Shown piece by piece: positions 9,056 to 17,824 of a stretch of DNA of 64,000 nt. The notes under the pieces are model-generated. The model ran no database searches and was not told the origin of the DNA. It saw only the letters and a list, made by a program, of their open reading frames with translations. Each line of letters starts with the position of its first letter. Positions within the stretch are counted from its first letter, which is position 1. The DNA is from Phycisphaeraceae bacterium. GTDB lineage: Bacteria > Planctomycetota > Phycisphaerae > Phycisphaerales > SM1A02. The stretch is taken from contig JAHBWY010000001.1 in NCBI GenBank assembly GCA_019636735.1, forward strand, positions 434,001 through 498,000, in the 5' to 3' direction. The position numbers were made by a program, and so were the translations under genes.

Positions 9056-10060
9056 GTGAGTGGAACGCCAAGTCGAGAGCCGCATGCAACCAAAGAGTCG
9101 ACGCGCCCGGTCCGCGAAGGGGGCACGCCGATGACTCCTGTCGCGACACAACCCGAAGGCGGCGTGGATTCCTCGGGCGCCGCCGGAGAGGCGATGCGCC
9201 GGGTGGCGGCCGAGACTCCACTTCACGATGTGATGAAGGGATGTTCGCGCTGGGAGATCCCGGTGCACGATCATGGTTTCATCGCCCTGGTCGATGTCAT
9301 GCCGAGGCTCGTCCCGCAGGGACAGACCGCCGACTCCGCCATCGTGCAGGCAGCGCGCGTGAGCTACGGCCAGGGGACCAAGCAGGTGAGCGAGGATCGC
9401 ACGCTGGTGCGCTATCTGCTCCGGCATCGTCACACGACGCCCTTCGAGATGATCGAGTTCAAGTTCCATGTCGCCATGCCGATGTTCGTGGCCCGGCAGT
9501 GGATTCGTCATCGCACGGCGAATGTCAACGAGTATTCGGCGCGCTACTCGATCGTGCCCGATCGCTTCTTCAGACCTTCGCTCGAGAGCATCCGCGCCCA
9601 GAGCAAGGTCAATCGGCAGGGGGGCGATGAGCCGGTCGAAGTCTCGACAGCCGAGGAGTTCCTCGCGTTGCTCGAGCGCGCCGAGGCGAACTACCGCGAC
9701 TATCTCGCGCTCACCGAGAAGGGAGTGGCGCGGGAGCTCGCACGAGCGGCGCTCCCCGTGAGCGTCTACACCGAGTGGTATTGGAAGTGCGACCTGCACA
9801 ACACGCTGCGATTCCTCTCCCTGCGCATGGATCCTCATGCCCAGCGGGAGATTCAGGACTTCGCGCAGGCGATGTTCCGCCTCATTCAGCCGATCGTGCC
9901 CGTGGCGTGTGAAGCGTGGCGCGACTACGACTTCGAGTCGATGCACCTGACGCGCCTCGAGATCGAGGCGATTCGCAGCGGGCAGCCCCTCGCCAGCGCC
10001 AACAAGCGCGAGCAGGCGGAGTTCGCCGCGAAGCAGGCGCGCCTCGGCCTTCAGTCCTGA
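9056..10060 (+). CDS. thyX: Flavin-dependent thymidylate synthase
   Basis: ThyX makes dTMP from dUMP using methylene-THF, FAD and NADPH. The ThyX motif is RHRTANVNEYSARY at about residue 151, followed by conserved RAALPVSVYTEWYWKCDLHN and FLSLRMDPHAQREI. Two starts compete. GTG 9056 has TACGCT (9043-9048) ending 7 nt upstream, matching the pattern seen before many genes here, and gives 334 residues. ATG 9131 has AAGGGGG 8-9 nt upstream and gives 309 residues, removing a non-conserved N-terminal tail. The fold begins after both. Confidence 0.95.
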   Translation: MSGTPSREPHATKESTRPVREGGTPMTPVATQPEGGVDSSGAAGEAMRRVAAETPLHDVMKGCSRWEIPVHDHGFIALVDVMPRLVPQGQTADSAIVQAARVSYGQGTKQVSEDRTLVRYLLRHRHTTPFEMIEFKFHVAMPMFVARQWIRHRTANVNEYSARYSIVPDRFFRPSLESIRAQSKVNRQGGDEPVEVSTAEEFLALLERAEANYRDYLALTEKGVARELARAALPVSVYTEWYWKCDLHNTLRFLSLRMDPHAQREIQDFAQAMFRLIQPIVPVACEAWRDYDFESMHLTRLEIEAIRSGQPLASANKREQAEFAAKQARLGLQS

Positions 10061-10158
10061 AGCAGCCTCTGCCCTTCAGACCTGAACAATCCTCGACGGG
10101 TTGACGAGGCGTCGCGATGGCCGTGCGACCAGCGTTCAGCGAGCCGATGGACCCGAGG

Positions 10159-11823
10159 TCAAGAGGGCGTCGACCAGCTTCCCAGGAGCAGCGCCAGGTC
10201 GCTGCCGTCGACGACACCATCGTTGTTGAGATCGGCGTTCACGACACCGATGAAGATCGGCGCCGCGCCCCAGCTTCCAAGCAGAAGCGCGAGGTCGGCA
10301 CCATCCACCGAGCCATCGAAGTTGATGTCCGCGACGCCAGCCGGAGAGACGACGCGATGGAGATCCATGCGATAGGACCATGGTGCGCGGATCAGGTGCA
10401 GGCGTGCATTCTCGATGGCGGAAGATTGCCGTGGTCCTATCGAGTTCGCGGAGGAGAGATAGGTGGAGACATCCGAGCTCGTCATGCCGTAGCTGTCGAG
10501 GATCACGATGGAGCCCTCGAGACCGGTGGCGGGCGCTGCGGCGGTCAGGAGCGCCGGCTCGCTGGCGTTCACCAGCGTGTTGCCGTCGAGCAGCAGATTG
10601 AGCCAGTGGTGGTCGAAGGTCATGCCCCACTGTGGGCCTCCGACCCGATTCTCATCGAAGTCGGTGGAGTTCCAGGTCTGCGAGCTGATGAAGGTTCGTG
10701 CCAATCGATTGTTGCCCGCGAGCACTGTCAGCTTGCCGAGGAAGAGAGCGTTGGGGTCGTTGCTGTCGAAGAGTCGCTTCTCGCCGAGGGTCGGCGCCGA
10801 CGCATTCGAGCCGTTGAGCTGCACCGCCTGGCTCACCGACGGATGACCCGAAGGCGGATCGCAGATGACGGCGGACTCCGGTCGCTCAATCACCTGCCGA
10901 GCCACCAGGTCGTATCGATAGCCCTCGGTGAGTTGCGTATGCACCATCGGGGCGATGATCGCGGGCTTTCCGCTCTCGACCACCTGAAATGTGCCCGGCA
11001 CCCGGTGGAGGAAGGTGACCGAACCCTCGCCGCGGACCTCGGCCGTGAGATCGGGATAGACGCAGAGGGCCGTGCGATCGTCAACACCAATCCCGAGGAG
11101 ATCAATCCCGGCGACCTGCCAGCGGTTCGCCAGCATTGGCGCAAGGCGACCAATGCGCCCGCGCTCCGTGAAATGGGTGTCGAAGAGCACTCCCGGGACG
11201 AGCTCCAGGAAGTCGGTCGTGAAGGTCATCCACGGGTGGGTGGAGTTCTGAAGCGCCTGCTTCGGCGTCAGTGATCCGATCTGGGCGTTGTAGATGACCT
11301 TGCCGAGCACGGCGCACCCCGCGCTCGTTCCGCCCACAACACCACCGTTGTCGTACACGGAACGGATTGCTGCCTCGGTCAGCGTGTTGTTCCAGAGATT
11401 GATGTACTGCCACTGATCACCGCCGCGCATCCAGATGATGTCGGCGGAAGCGATGATGCCGGCCGTCGTGGCATTGTTCGCATTGGCTGCGGTCACATTC
11501 ACGAAGGTGACGCTGCTCGCCCCGGCATTGAGGAACGCGTTCTGGATGGCGGGATCAGTACCGCTGGTCCCCAGGACCACCACCTTGGCTGCGCCGCCAT
11601 GCTGCACCATCCAACCGAAGACCGACGGCGCCCAGCTTCCGCCGCTTGGACCGCCGCCGCCTTCGGCGCAGATGTACCCCTGCGCCTGAGCGTCAGAGGG
11701 CGTCAAGGCGATCAGGGTGAGAGCAGTTGTGACCAGCGCGGAGAGAAGTCCGCGGACCATGCGTGACAACTTCGAACGGGCGCCATCGCGGCGCTCCCGA
11801 CCACGGACTTCAGAGGTGAGCAT
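10159..11823 (-). CDS. Secreted cyanophycinase-like peptidase (S51) with dockerin-like tail
   Basis: Cyanophycinases are Ser exopeptidases that release beta-Asp-Arg from cyanophycin or related isopeptides. This 554-residue protein has a signal peptide (to about residue 46, SDAQA), WMRGGDQWQY, the nucleophile motif GGTSAGCAVLGK and FDTHFTERGRIGRLAP, all typical of the family. The C-terminus holds two calcium-loop repeats, DINFDGSVDGADLALLLGSW and DLNNDGVVDGSDLALLLGSW. ATG 11823 has TACACT (minus strand of 11832-11837) ending 8 nt upstream and TTGACA (minus strand of 11853-11858) 15 nt further. No cyanophycin synthetase is nearby, so extracellular substrate use is likely. Confidence 0.88.
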   Translation of the reverse strand: MLTSEVRGRERRDGARSKLSRMVRGLLSALVTTALTLIALTPSDAQAQGYICAEGGGGPSGGSWAPSVFGWMVQHGGAAKVVVLGTSGTDPAIQNAFLNAGASSVTFVNVTAANANNATTAGIIASADIIWMRGGDQWQYINLWNNTLTEAAIRSVYDNGGVVGGTSAGCAVLGKVIYNAQIGSLTPKQALQNSTHPWMTFTTDFLELVPGVLFDTHFTERGRIGRLAPMLANRWQVAGIDLLGIGVDDRTALCVYPDLTAEVRGEGSVTFLHRVPGTFQVVESGKPAIIAPMVHTQLTEGYRYDLVARQVIERPESAVICDPPSGHPSVSQAVQLNGSNASAPTLGEKRLFDSNDPNALFLGKLTVLAGNNRLARTFISSQTWNSTDFDENRVGGPQWGMTFDHHWLNLLLDGNTLVNASEPALLTAAAPATGLEGSIVILDSYGMTSSDVSTYLSSANSIGPRQSSAIENARLHLIRAPWSYRMDLHRVVSPAGVADINFDGSVDGADLALLLGSWGAAPIFIGVVNADLNNDGVVDGSDLALLLGSWSTPS

Positions 11824-11831
11824 TGGACCCG

Positions 11832-11858
11832 AGTGTAGCCCTCAGCCTGCGATGTCAA
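11832..11858 (-). promoter_or_regulatory. Promoter of the cyanophycinase-like gene
   Basis: A perfect TTGACA -35 (complement of 11853-11858) and TACACT -10 (complement of 11832-11837) are separated by 15 bp. The start codon is 8 nt beyond the -10, so the message is predicted to be leaderless. The short spacer is unusual. Confidence 0.6.
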
Positions 11859-11946
11859 ACCAAGGCCATCGCTCTTCGCGCAACCAAGACGGTGGCATGA
11901 GCCGCCGCCGTGTTCTCGGCCCTGCCACCGCCGGGCAGGCATCGCC

Positions 11947-12510
11947 TTACCCACCAAGGCGTGCCCGAAGAGCGGCCTCTTGGGCCGGAGTCCAGTTCCC
12001 ATGCAGGAACTCGACATAGATCGTGCTGTAGGGCAGGGGATTTGGAGTCTTGATGATGGCCACTCGATGCGTCTGCGACACCTGCCGCAGGCGATCGATG
12101 ATCTGCTGCTGCGTGCGGGAGCTGTCGATGGCCACCTCGCCCGCTTCGCGCTGCACCGCGCTCCTGAACTGGTCGATGCCCGGAACCTCCGACGGTGTGA
12201 TCGCCATCAGTTCACGATCAACCCAGATGACCGGAGTCACATGGCCGTATGCGGCGGATGAGGCGAGCACATCTCGAAGCGCCTCGATCGGATCGATGTT
12301 CATCGGTGTGGTGCGCCACCCCGCATGCGATGACTTCGGGAATGATGCATCGGCGATCACCACCCAGTTGCCGGCGCCCATGTGAGGCATCATGGTGTCC
12401 GAGACCTGGCGGAAGGTCGGGGGCGCCGCCGGCTTCGACTGGTTGGTGCACCCTTGGGAGAGAAGTGAAGTGATCGCAAGGAGCCCGACGCCGATCATGG
12501 ATTTGAGCAT
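11947..12510 (-). CDS. Lipoprotein with RbsD/FucU-like domain
   Basis: The 187-residue protein has a lipoprotein signal (lipobox LLSQGC, Cys ~21). The mature part contains MGAGNWVVIADASFP, HVTPVIWVDREL and PNPLPYSTIYVEF, an arrangement that resembles RbsD/FucU sugar mutarotase-like proteins (GH...DA.FP at the start and a conserved Y near the end). Family members normally act in the cytoplasm on ribose or fucose, so a lipid-anchored copy is unusual. The assignment is from remembered family pattern and is moderate. It lies upstream of the cyanophycinase-like gene on the same strand, with 123 nt between. Confidence 0.6.
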   Translation of the reverse strand: MLKSMIGVGLLAITSLLSQGCTNQSKPAAPPTFRQVSDTMMPHMGAGNWVVIADASFPKSSHAGWRTTPMNIDPIEALRDVLASSAAYGHVTPVIWVDRELMAITPSEVPGIDQFRSAVQREAGEVAIDSSRTQQQIIDRLRQVSQTHRVAIIKTPNPLPYSTIYVEFLHGNWTPAQEAALRARLGG

Positions 12511-12594
12511 GGTCGAATCATCCCTCTGGCGGCAAGAGTCCGCAAGTCACCGTCGTGCACGCACTCTCTGCGGGAGATGGCGGGAGTCGGTCGA

Positions 12595-12600
12595 TAGTCT
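12595..12600 (+). promoter_or_regulatory. -10-like TAGTCT before the lipoprotein-pgeF pair
   Basis: TAGTCT ends 9 nt before the ATG at 12610, and there is no Shine-Dalgarno sequence. Confidence 0.4.
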
Positions 12601-12609
12601 CTGCATCTG

Positions 12610-13080
12610 ATGCGACTCGTTCGAACACTCACGGTCATGATGTTCACCGCCTTGGCGGCCGCTACCGCAGGGTGCTCCAACAGGGTGCATGTCTATGGCA
12701 CCTTCGATGAGGTCTGGGAGCGCACCGAGGAGGCGATGCAGGCGGCTCGCTTCGAGGTGGCTGGCCGAAGTGCCCGTTACGAGCGGGTGGAGCGCGATCC
12801 AGCGCGCGGCACGCTCAAGTATGTCTGGACCAAGGGCACGGTCCAGCCGGTGCGCGTGGTCGAACTCTCCATCGAGCCCGCGGCCGACTCTCCGGGAGCG
12901 CCATGTCCCGCGCTGCCGAGAGTGATTCGAATCAACGCGTGGAGTTGGACGCTCTTCGGGTGGATGCAGTTCCCCGATGGCCAGGCGACAGGCGAGGTCT
13001 TCACGGCGCTGATGGATGAGTTCGGTCGCGAGCGCATTGCGGTGGCTCCGCTGGCGCCTCCGGACCCCGAGTCGAGGTGA
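12610..13080 (+). CDS. Small lipoprotein of unknown function
   Basis: This 156-residue protein has a signal peptide and lipobox ATAGC (Cys ~22). The mature part begins VHVYGTFDEVWERTEEAM, like small START/SRPBCC-type lipoproteins in which a residue set around VW follows the lipid anchor, but this is only suggestive. It ends 4 nt before the GTG of the PgeF gene, so the two are probably co-transcribed. Confidence 0.7.
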   Translation: MRLVRTLTVMMFTALAAATAGCSNRVHVYGTFDEVWERTEEAMQAARFEVAGRSARYERVERDPARGTLKYVWTKGTVQPVRVVELSIEPAADSPGAPCPALPRVIRINAWSWTLFGWMQFPDGQATGEVFTALMDEFGRERIAVAPLAPPDPESR

Positions 13081-13084
13081 CGCC

Positions 13085-13924
13085 GTGGGCACGCTCGAAC
13101 GAGTGCGGACGGGAGGGCAGGTGTTCCTTCGATCGCCGAAGCTCGCATCGATGGGAGTGCCCCATGGCTTCTCGACGCGGCATGGCGGCGTGAGTGCGGC
13201 ACCCTTTGATTCGATGAACCTTGGCCGTGCCGGTGGCGTGCCGGTCGAACTCAGTGATCCGGCCGAGAATCGCGCGGAGAACCTGCGGCGCTTTCAATCG
13301 GCAGTGGGCTTGAGCGATCGTCGCGTGGCTCGCGTGCACCAGGTGCATGGCGCGGCGATTGTCGAAGTGAGTGTGTCGCCACCGGCGGGAGGCCCTCGAA
13401 GAGACCCCGCGTCCGAGGCCGATCCTCAGGCCGATGCATTGGTTTCGGTGGCCCCCGGCGCAGCCATGATGGTCACCATCGCCGACTGTGCCGCCATTCT
13501 GCTGGCCTGCCCGCGGTCCGGTGCGGTGGCCGCGATTCACGCGGGATGGCGCGGCGTGGTGGCCGAGGTTGTGCACGCCGCCGTGGAGCGGCTCGTGGCG
13601 CTCCGAGCCGAACGAGAAGAGCTTCGAGCGGCGCTTGGGCCATGCATCGGTGTCGAGGCCTTTGAAGTGGGCGAAGAAGTGGCGCACGCCTTTCGCGACC
13701 TTGGCCTCGGCGCTTGCGTGCGAGCACGAGCGAGCGCGAAGCCGACCATCGACCTCGCTGCGGCGGTGATCATGCAACTCGAGGCGGCGGGTCTCTCGTC
13801 GGAGCGGATCGATCGCGCCGATGCCTGCACCGTCGCCGGGCGAAGCGAATTCTTCAGCTATCGACGCGACGGCGCGCGAAGCGGGCGCATGGCCGCGATC
13901 ATCGGCTCACCAAAGGCGCCTTGA
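13085..13924 (+). CDS. pgeF: Laccase-domain protein YfiH (peptidoglycan editing factor / purine nucleoside phosphorylase)
   Basis: The YfiH/DUF152 family comprises Zn-dependent purine nucleoside phosphorylases/adenosine deaminases; the E. coli member also prevents misincorporation into peptidoglycan. Family motifs are GFSTRHGGVS, ARVHQVHGA, TIADCAAILLACP (Cys ligand), AIHAGWRGVV (His ligand) and LGPCIGVEAFEVGEEV. The protein has 279 residues from GTG 13085, which follows the upstream stop by 4 nt; the frame is open to 13016 but that would run back into the lipoprotein gene. It converges on the SYLF gene with only 7 bp between. Confidence 0.88.
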   Translation: MGTLERVRTGGQVFLRSPKLASMGVPHGFSTRHGGVSAAPFDSMNLGRAGGVPVELSDPAENRAENLRRFQSAVGLSDRRVARVHQVHGAAIVEVSVSPPAGGPRRDPASEADPQADALVSVAPGAAMMVTIADCAAILLACPRSGAVAAIHAGWRGVVAEVVHAAVERLVALRAEREELRAALGPCIGVEAFEVGEEVAHAFRDLGLGACVRARASAKPTIDLAAAVIMQLEAAGLSSERIDRADACTVAGRSEFFSYRRDGARSGRMAAIIGSPKAP

Positions 13925-13931
13925 CCTCGGG

Positions 13932-14585
13932 TCACCGACCGTCGAGCAGGCGCTCGATGCGCATCATGCCGGGTTGGGGGGTGCCACGACCTTCAAGCAG
14001 GTCGAGCGTCGAGAACTGAGAACCATAGGTCTCCTGGTTCACCGCGGTGTCAACCTGGATGTTGAAGCCACCCACGAACGCGCCACCGAAAAGACCCTGT
14101 GACCGGGAGAAGATCTCCGTCGCGGGCGGAGCACCGCTCATGGCCGAGGTGGTGCCGCTCGCATCTCCAGCGGTCCCGCTGGCCGACGCGACCATCGTCG
14201 TGCCCTGCGTGGCGGCGCGCATGACACCCGCGTCGGTGTTGAAGATGACGACCATCTCGCGTCCCTTGGCGCCGAGCTGAACGCCGATCGTGCCGGAGCC
14301 CACGCTGACCGCGATGGGCTGCGACCAGCCGCTGTTCAGGCGCCGCAGCAGAATGCCCTCGCCGCCCGAGCCGCCGATTCCGACGCCGGCGGAGATTTCG
14401 CTCAGGATGGCGACGCCGGCGGCATTCTCAAGTGTCGAAGCGGGAATGGGCCTGTCGCTCGACTGAAACTCCTCGAGGATGGCGGTACTTCGCATGATGC
14501 GGGTGGACATCGGAGTGCTACCGCACCCTCCGGCCAGGAGCACGATGGTGGAAGCAAGCAGCAGGGAGAGAGTTCTCGTCAACAT
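13932..14585 (-). CDS. SYLF/Ysc84-domain lipoprotein
   Basis: A 217-residue lipid-anchored protein (lipobox LAGGC, Cys ~21). The SYLF domain follows: AAGVAILSEISAGVGIGGSG, EGILLRRLNSGWSQP, VGVQLGAKGRE-like IGVQLGAKGREMVVIF and VGGFNIQVDTAVN. SYLF domains bind lipids in eukaryotes; bacterial members are envelope proteins of unclear role. A Gly/Ser/Thr/Ala insertion (AGDASGTTSAMSGAPP) interrupts the domain before the last strand. The start has a GGAG Shine-Dalgarno element 8 nt upstream. Confidence 0.88.
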   Translation of the reverse strand: MLTRTLSLLLASTIVLLAGGCGSTPMSTRIMRSTAILEEFQSSDRPIPASTLENAAGVAILSEISAGVGIGGSGGEGILLRRLNSGWSQPIAVSVGSGTIGVQLGAKGREMVVIFNTDAGVMRAATQGTTMVASASGTAGDASGTTSAMSGAPPATEIFSRSQGLFGGAFVGGFNIQVDTAVNQETYGSQFSTLDLLEGRGTPQPGMMRIERLLDGR

Positions 14586-14674
14586 GGGAGGGCTCCTTGG
14601 TCCGGGTTCTGGAGGCGTCGCGCGAAGTTGCCTCGCAGCCTAAAGCCGGCCACCGGCACTCGCAAGCGAACCAC

Positions 14675-15679
14675 TCATCCGAACTGTCGAGCGAGGTTCC
14701 TGATGCGAGCCAACGACGCTTCGACCCGATCATTGGAGAGGCGACCCGAGGCGATTGCTTGAGCAATGGCCTGATGCGCGGCATCCCGATGCGCAGGATT
14801 CCGGCAGCAGAGGATGAGATCGACGCCCGCCTCAATGGCACGCACGGCGGCCTCTCCTGCCTCGTAGTGATCGCTGATGGCCTTCATGTCGAGGTCGTCG
14901 CTCACGATGACGCCCTCGTAACCCATCTCGCCACGCAGCGTCCCCTCGAGCAGCACTCGACTCATGGTCGCGGGGACTCCCGGGTCGATCGCGTCGTAGA
15001 CGACATGGGCTGTCATGATCGCTGCGACACCGGCGGCAATCGCTGCGCGGAAGGGCGGCCACTCGACCGCTTCGAGTCTCGCGCGGTCATGCGAGACGCG
15101 GGGCAGGTCAAGATGGCTGTCAAGCGATGTATCGCCATGCCCCGGAAAGTGCTTGCCGCAGGCGGCGACGCCATGGCGTTGCAAGCCACGCACGAACGAA
15201 GTGCCGAGCGAAGCCACATGGGCCGGATCGCTGCCGAAGCTTCGATCGCCCATGATCGGGTTCGCGGGATTGCTGTCGACATCGAGCACCGGTGCGAAGT
15301 TGAGGTTCACACCGACATGTCGGAGCTCGCGCGCGGCCGTAGCCGCCGCCTCGAATGCCGCGGTGGCATCGGTCAGCGTCCGGGCCGCTGGCAGATCGGT
15401 GAACCCCGCTCCCTTGAAGCGCTGCACGCGGCCGCCCTCATGGTCCACCGCGATGATGACATGGTGGTCGGCGGCCTCCAGAATGTCATTGCAGAGCGCC
15501 GCCAACTGCTGGCGGTCGACAAAGTTGCGCGAGAAGAGGATCACTCCCGCTGCGCCTTGGCGCAGGAGTGATGCGGTGGTGTCGTCGAGTGTGGCGCCTT
15601 CAAAGCCAACGCAGAGAAGTCCCGCGGCGCGGCGCGTGAGTTCGGCGTCGACCGAAACAGTGTCGGTGTGCTGCTGCAT
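14675..15679 (-). CDS. nagZ: Beta-N-acetylhexosaminidase, GH3 family
   Basis: NagZ removes GlcNAc from GlcNAc-anhydroMurNAc-peptides during cell-wall recycling, or from other beta-GlcNAc glycosides. The 334-residue protein has GAAGVILFSRNF, AVDHEGGRVQRF, NLNFAPVLDVDSNPANPIMG and the catalytic-loop motif KHFPGHGDTSLDSHLDLP, followed by VSDDLDMKAI with the nucleophile Asp. ATG 15679 is favoured over in-frame starts up to 15727 because TACGCT (minus strand of 15688-15693) ends 8 nt upstream. pgeF and nagZ lie within 2 kb and both concern the wall. Confidence 0.93.
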   Translation of the reverse strand: MQQHTDTVSVDAELTRRAAGLLCVGFEGATLDDTTASLLRQGAAGVILFSRNFVDRQQLAALCNDILEAADHHVIIAVDHEGGRVQRFKGAGFTDLPAARTLTDATAAFEAAATAARELRHVGVNLNFAPVLDVDSNPANPIMGDRSFGSDPAHVASLGTSFVRGLQRHGVAACGKHFPGHGDTSLDSHLDLPRVSHDRARLEAVEWPPFRAAIAAGVAAIMTAHVVYDAIDPGVPATMSRVLLEGTLRGEMGYEGVIVSDDLDMKAISDHYEAGEAAVRAIEAGVDLILCCRNPAHRDAAHQAIAQAIASGRLSNDRVEASLARIRNLARQFG

Positions 15680-15738
15680 TGGTTCGGAGCGTAGCCGAGC
15701 GTCGGCCATGGCTATGATCACCCTCACAGGAGATCATC

Positions 15739-16140
15739 GTGGCCAAGAAGAAGCATCGATCCGGAGTCGCGGCGCGTCAGACAATGGCACGCGACGGAGT
15801 GAAGAAGTTGTCAGCCTCGCGCTCGGCTCGCGGTGGAAAGAGCCGCAGCGGTGGCGCCGCAGCGAAGGCGAGCGGGGGTGCAGCTCGTAAGGCGAAGTCC
15901 GCGCCGAGTGGCAAGGCGAAGAAGCCAAGCGCCGCACCGAAGTCGAAGCGCCGTGCTTCTCCGTCGGCCGTGGCCGTTGACCCGGCGCGCCTCGGGGAGG
16001 AGATCGCGCTTCGAGCGTTCCTGCGCTGGCAGGAGCGCGGCGGCGACGAGATGAGCAATTGGCTCGATGCGGAACGGGACATTCAAGCTGAGCTTGAGTC
16101 ACTGGCGCAGGCGCCACGATCGAAGCGACGCTCAAGCTGA
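15739..16140 (+). CDS. Basic histone-like protein with DUF2934-like C-terminus
   Basis: The 133-residue protein has a strongly basic, Lys/Ala/Ser/Arg-rich disordered N-terminal 75 residues that resembles histone H1-like bacterial tails. The C-terminus has IALRAFLRWQERGGDEMSNW followed by LDAERD, which matches the DUF2934 pattern (A.E.W...G.....WL.AE). GTG 15739 has AGGAGA 6-8 nt upstream; TATGAT lies at 15713-15718. A nucleic-acid-binding role is inferred from the charge. Confidence 0.7.
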   Translation: MAKKKHRSGVAARQTMARDGVKKLSASRSARGGKSRSGGAAAKASGGAARKAKSAPSGKAKKPSAAPKSKRRASPSAVAVDPARLGEEIALRAFLRWQERGGDEMSNWLDAERDIQAELESLAQAPRSKRRSS

Positions 16141-16154
16141 CCACCGGGCTCGAG

Positions 16155-17813
16155 TCAGTTCTCGTCGCCGTGATACCGGGCTCGCAGTGCGAGCAGGTCC
16201 TCGAACTCCTGCTCGAAGATCGAGACCAGCTCCGGGTCGAACGCCTTGCCGCTTTCGGCGCGGACCGCGCCGAGAATGCGCTCAGGAAGCCAGGCGTCCT
16301 TGTAGCTGCGCCGGGAGGCGAGGGCGTCAAAGACATCGGCCACGGCCACGATCCTCGCAAAGAGCGGGATGTGATCTCCAGCGGGAGTGCCCATGTCCGC
16401 CACTTCGTCACCCAGCACTGAACGAAGGGAGCGGAGTTGCTCGGCATCGGGGTAGCCGAGACCGTCCCAGCGCGCATGGTGAAAGAGCGCGACATCGCGT
16501 GCGGCCTGGTCGAGCGGCGTCTGCCAGCCGGCGAAGAGACCGGCGCCGACCAGAACATGCTGCTGCATCTGGTGACGCTCCTCGTCGGTGAGCGGCCCGA
16601 CCTTGCGCAGCACCGAGTCGGGAACGGCGACCTTGCCGACATCGTGCAGCATGGCCGCCATGCGAAGTCGATCGCGGCGCCGACCGGCTTCCGAGACATC
16701 AAGTCCATGCCGCCTCGCCCACGCGTCGAAGAGATGCATGGAGACATCGGCGACCCGGTTGACATGTGGACCGGTCTCGGTGGGATCGCGCGCTTCGGCA
16801 ATGCGGATCATGCGCATGATGATCGAACGCGTGAGCTGGGCCCGTTCGATGGCAATGCCCGCAAGCCCCGCGAAGTTGGCCATGAGTCGTTCATCGGCGG
16901 CCGTGAAGATGCCCGGAACCCCGCCCGACTCCGAGGGGTTGATGAGTTGCAGCACGCCGACGGTACCAGCGGACTCGGTGATGAGCGGCACGGTCAGCAT
17001 GGCGCGTGTCAGGTATCCGGCCTGCTCATCGAAGCGAGCTTCGAAGCGATAGGGCGCCCCGGGATCAATGCGCCGCACATCGGGAATGTTGAGGACGCGG
17101 CCGGTCAGCGCGACCGCTCCGGCGATCGACCCGGTGGAGAGCGGCAGTCGCTGCTGCACATAGAAGAGCCGCCGCATCTCCTGATCGCGTGGTTGAGTGC
17201 GGCGCGACAGGGTGTCGTTCTGCGGGAAGTAGAGGACCAGTTCATCGCCCTCGCGGAGGTAGACGCTGCCTGCGTCGGCGGTGGTGAGCCGGCGCGCTTC
17301 GGTGAGCACACGGGTCAGGAGAATGTCGCGATCCTGAATGCGCGAGAACTCTTCGGCGATGCGTGAGAGAGTCTCGATGCGCTCGCGCTGCTCGCCTGTT
17401 TCGCGGCGCAGAAGCTGGTTCGTCTCCTGGAGTCGACGGTTCGCTTCCTCCATGCCCCAGTGGGCGCTCTCGAGCCGCGCCGCCATGTCGTTGAATGCGC
17501 GCGCAAGGTCGCCGATCTCATCGGTGCGTTCATCGCTGACGCGAACTTCGAGACGGCCCTCGCCGAGGGAGCGCGACGCGATGGTGAGCCTGCTGATCGG
17601 CCGAGTGAACCCGGAGCTCAGGACAAGGCTCAGCAACAGCACGGCGCTGATGACCAGCACGCTCCAGAGCATGACCCATTGGATGAGGTCCTGCACCTGC
17701 GCCTGGGTCAGGCTCGCGGCCGCGGCCGCCGTCGCCAGCCATGCGGTGATGCCGACGGAGAGGACGCCGACCGTCAGGAATGAAAGCGCAAGTTTGAGTC
17801 GAATGCTGCCCAT
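16155..17813 (-). CDS. HAMP-GAF-HD-GYP domain protein (c-di-GMP phosphodiesterase candidate)
   Basis: The 552-residue protein starts at ATG 17813, 11 nt after the upstream FUSC stop; the frame is open further but would overlap that gene. Two membrane segments (residues ~9-28 and ~43-65) precede a HAMP domain (FTRPISRLTIASRSLGEG), a coiled coil, a GAF domain (~160-320) and an HD-GYP domain. The HD motif is MLHDVGKVAVPD at ~388 and the GYP motif is HARWDGLGYPD at ~450, so the catalytic motifs look intact. It probably degrades cyclic di-GMP in response to a membrane or cytoplasmic signal. Confidence 0.93.
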   Translation of the reverse strand: MGSIRLKLALSFLTVGVLSVGITAWLATAAAAASLTQAQVQDLIQWVMLWSVLVISAVLLLSLVLSSGFTRPISRLTIASRSLGEGRLEVRVSDERTDEIGDLARAFNDMAARLESAHWGMEEANRRLQETNQLLRRETGEQRERIETLSRIAEEFSRIQDRDILLTRVLTEARRLTTADAGSVYLREGDELVLYFPQNDTLSRRTQPRDQEMRRLFYVQQRLPLSTGSIAGAVALTGRVLNIPDVRRIDPGAPYRFEARFDEQAGYLTRAMLTVPLITESAGTVGVLQLINPSESGGVPGIFTAADERLMANFAGLAGIAIERAQLTRSIIMRMIRIAEARDPTETGPHVNRVADVSMHLFDAWARRHGLDVSEAGRRRDRLRMAAMLHDVGKVAVPDSVLRKVGPLTDEERHQMQQHVLVGAGLFAGWQTPLDQAARDVALFHHARWDGLGYPDAEQLRSLRSVLGDEVADMGTPAGDHIPLFARIVAVADVFDALASRRSYKDAWLPERILGAVRAESGKAFDPELVSIFEQEFEDLLALRARYHGDEN

Positions 17814-17824
17814 CGAACGCCCAA

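Noticed and set aside
10117..11274. 385-codon plus-strand ORF opposite the cyanophycinase-like gene
   Set aside because: The minus-strand gene carries the catalytic motif and a clear promoter; the opposite frame has no protein signature.
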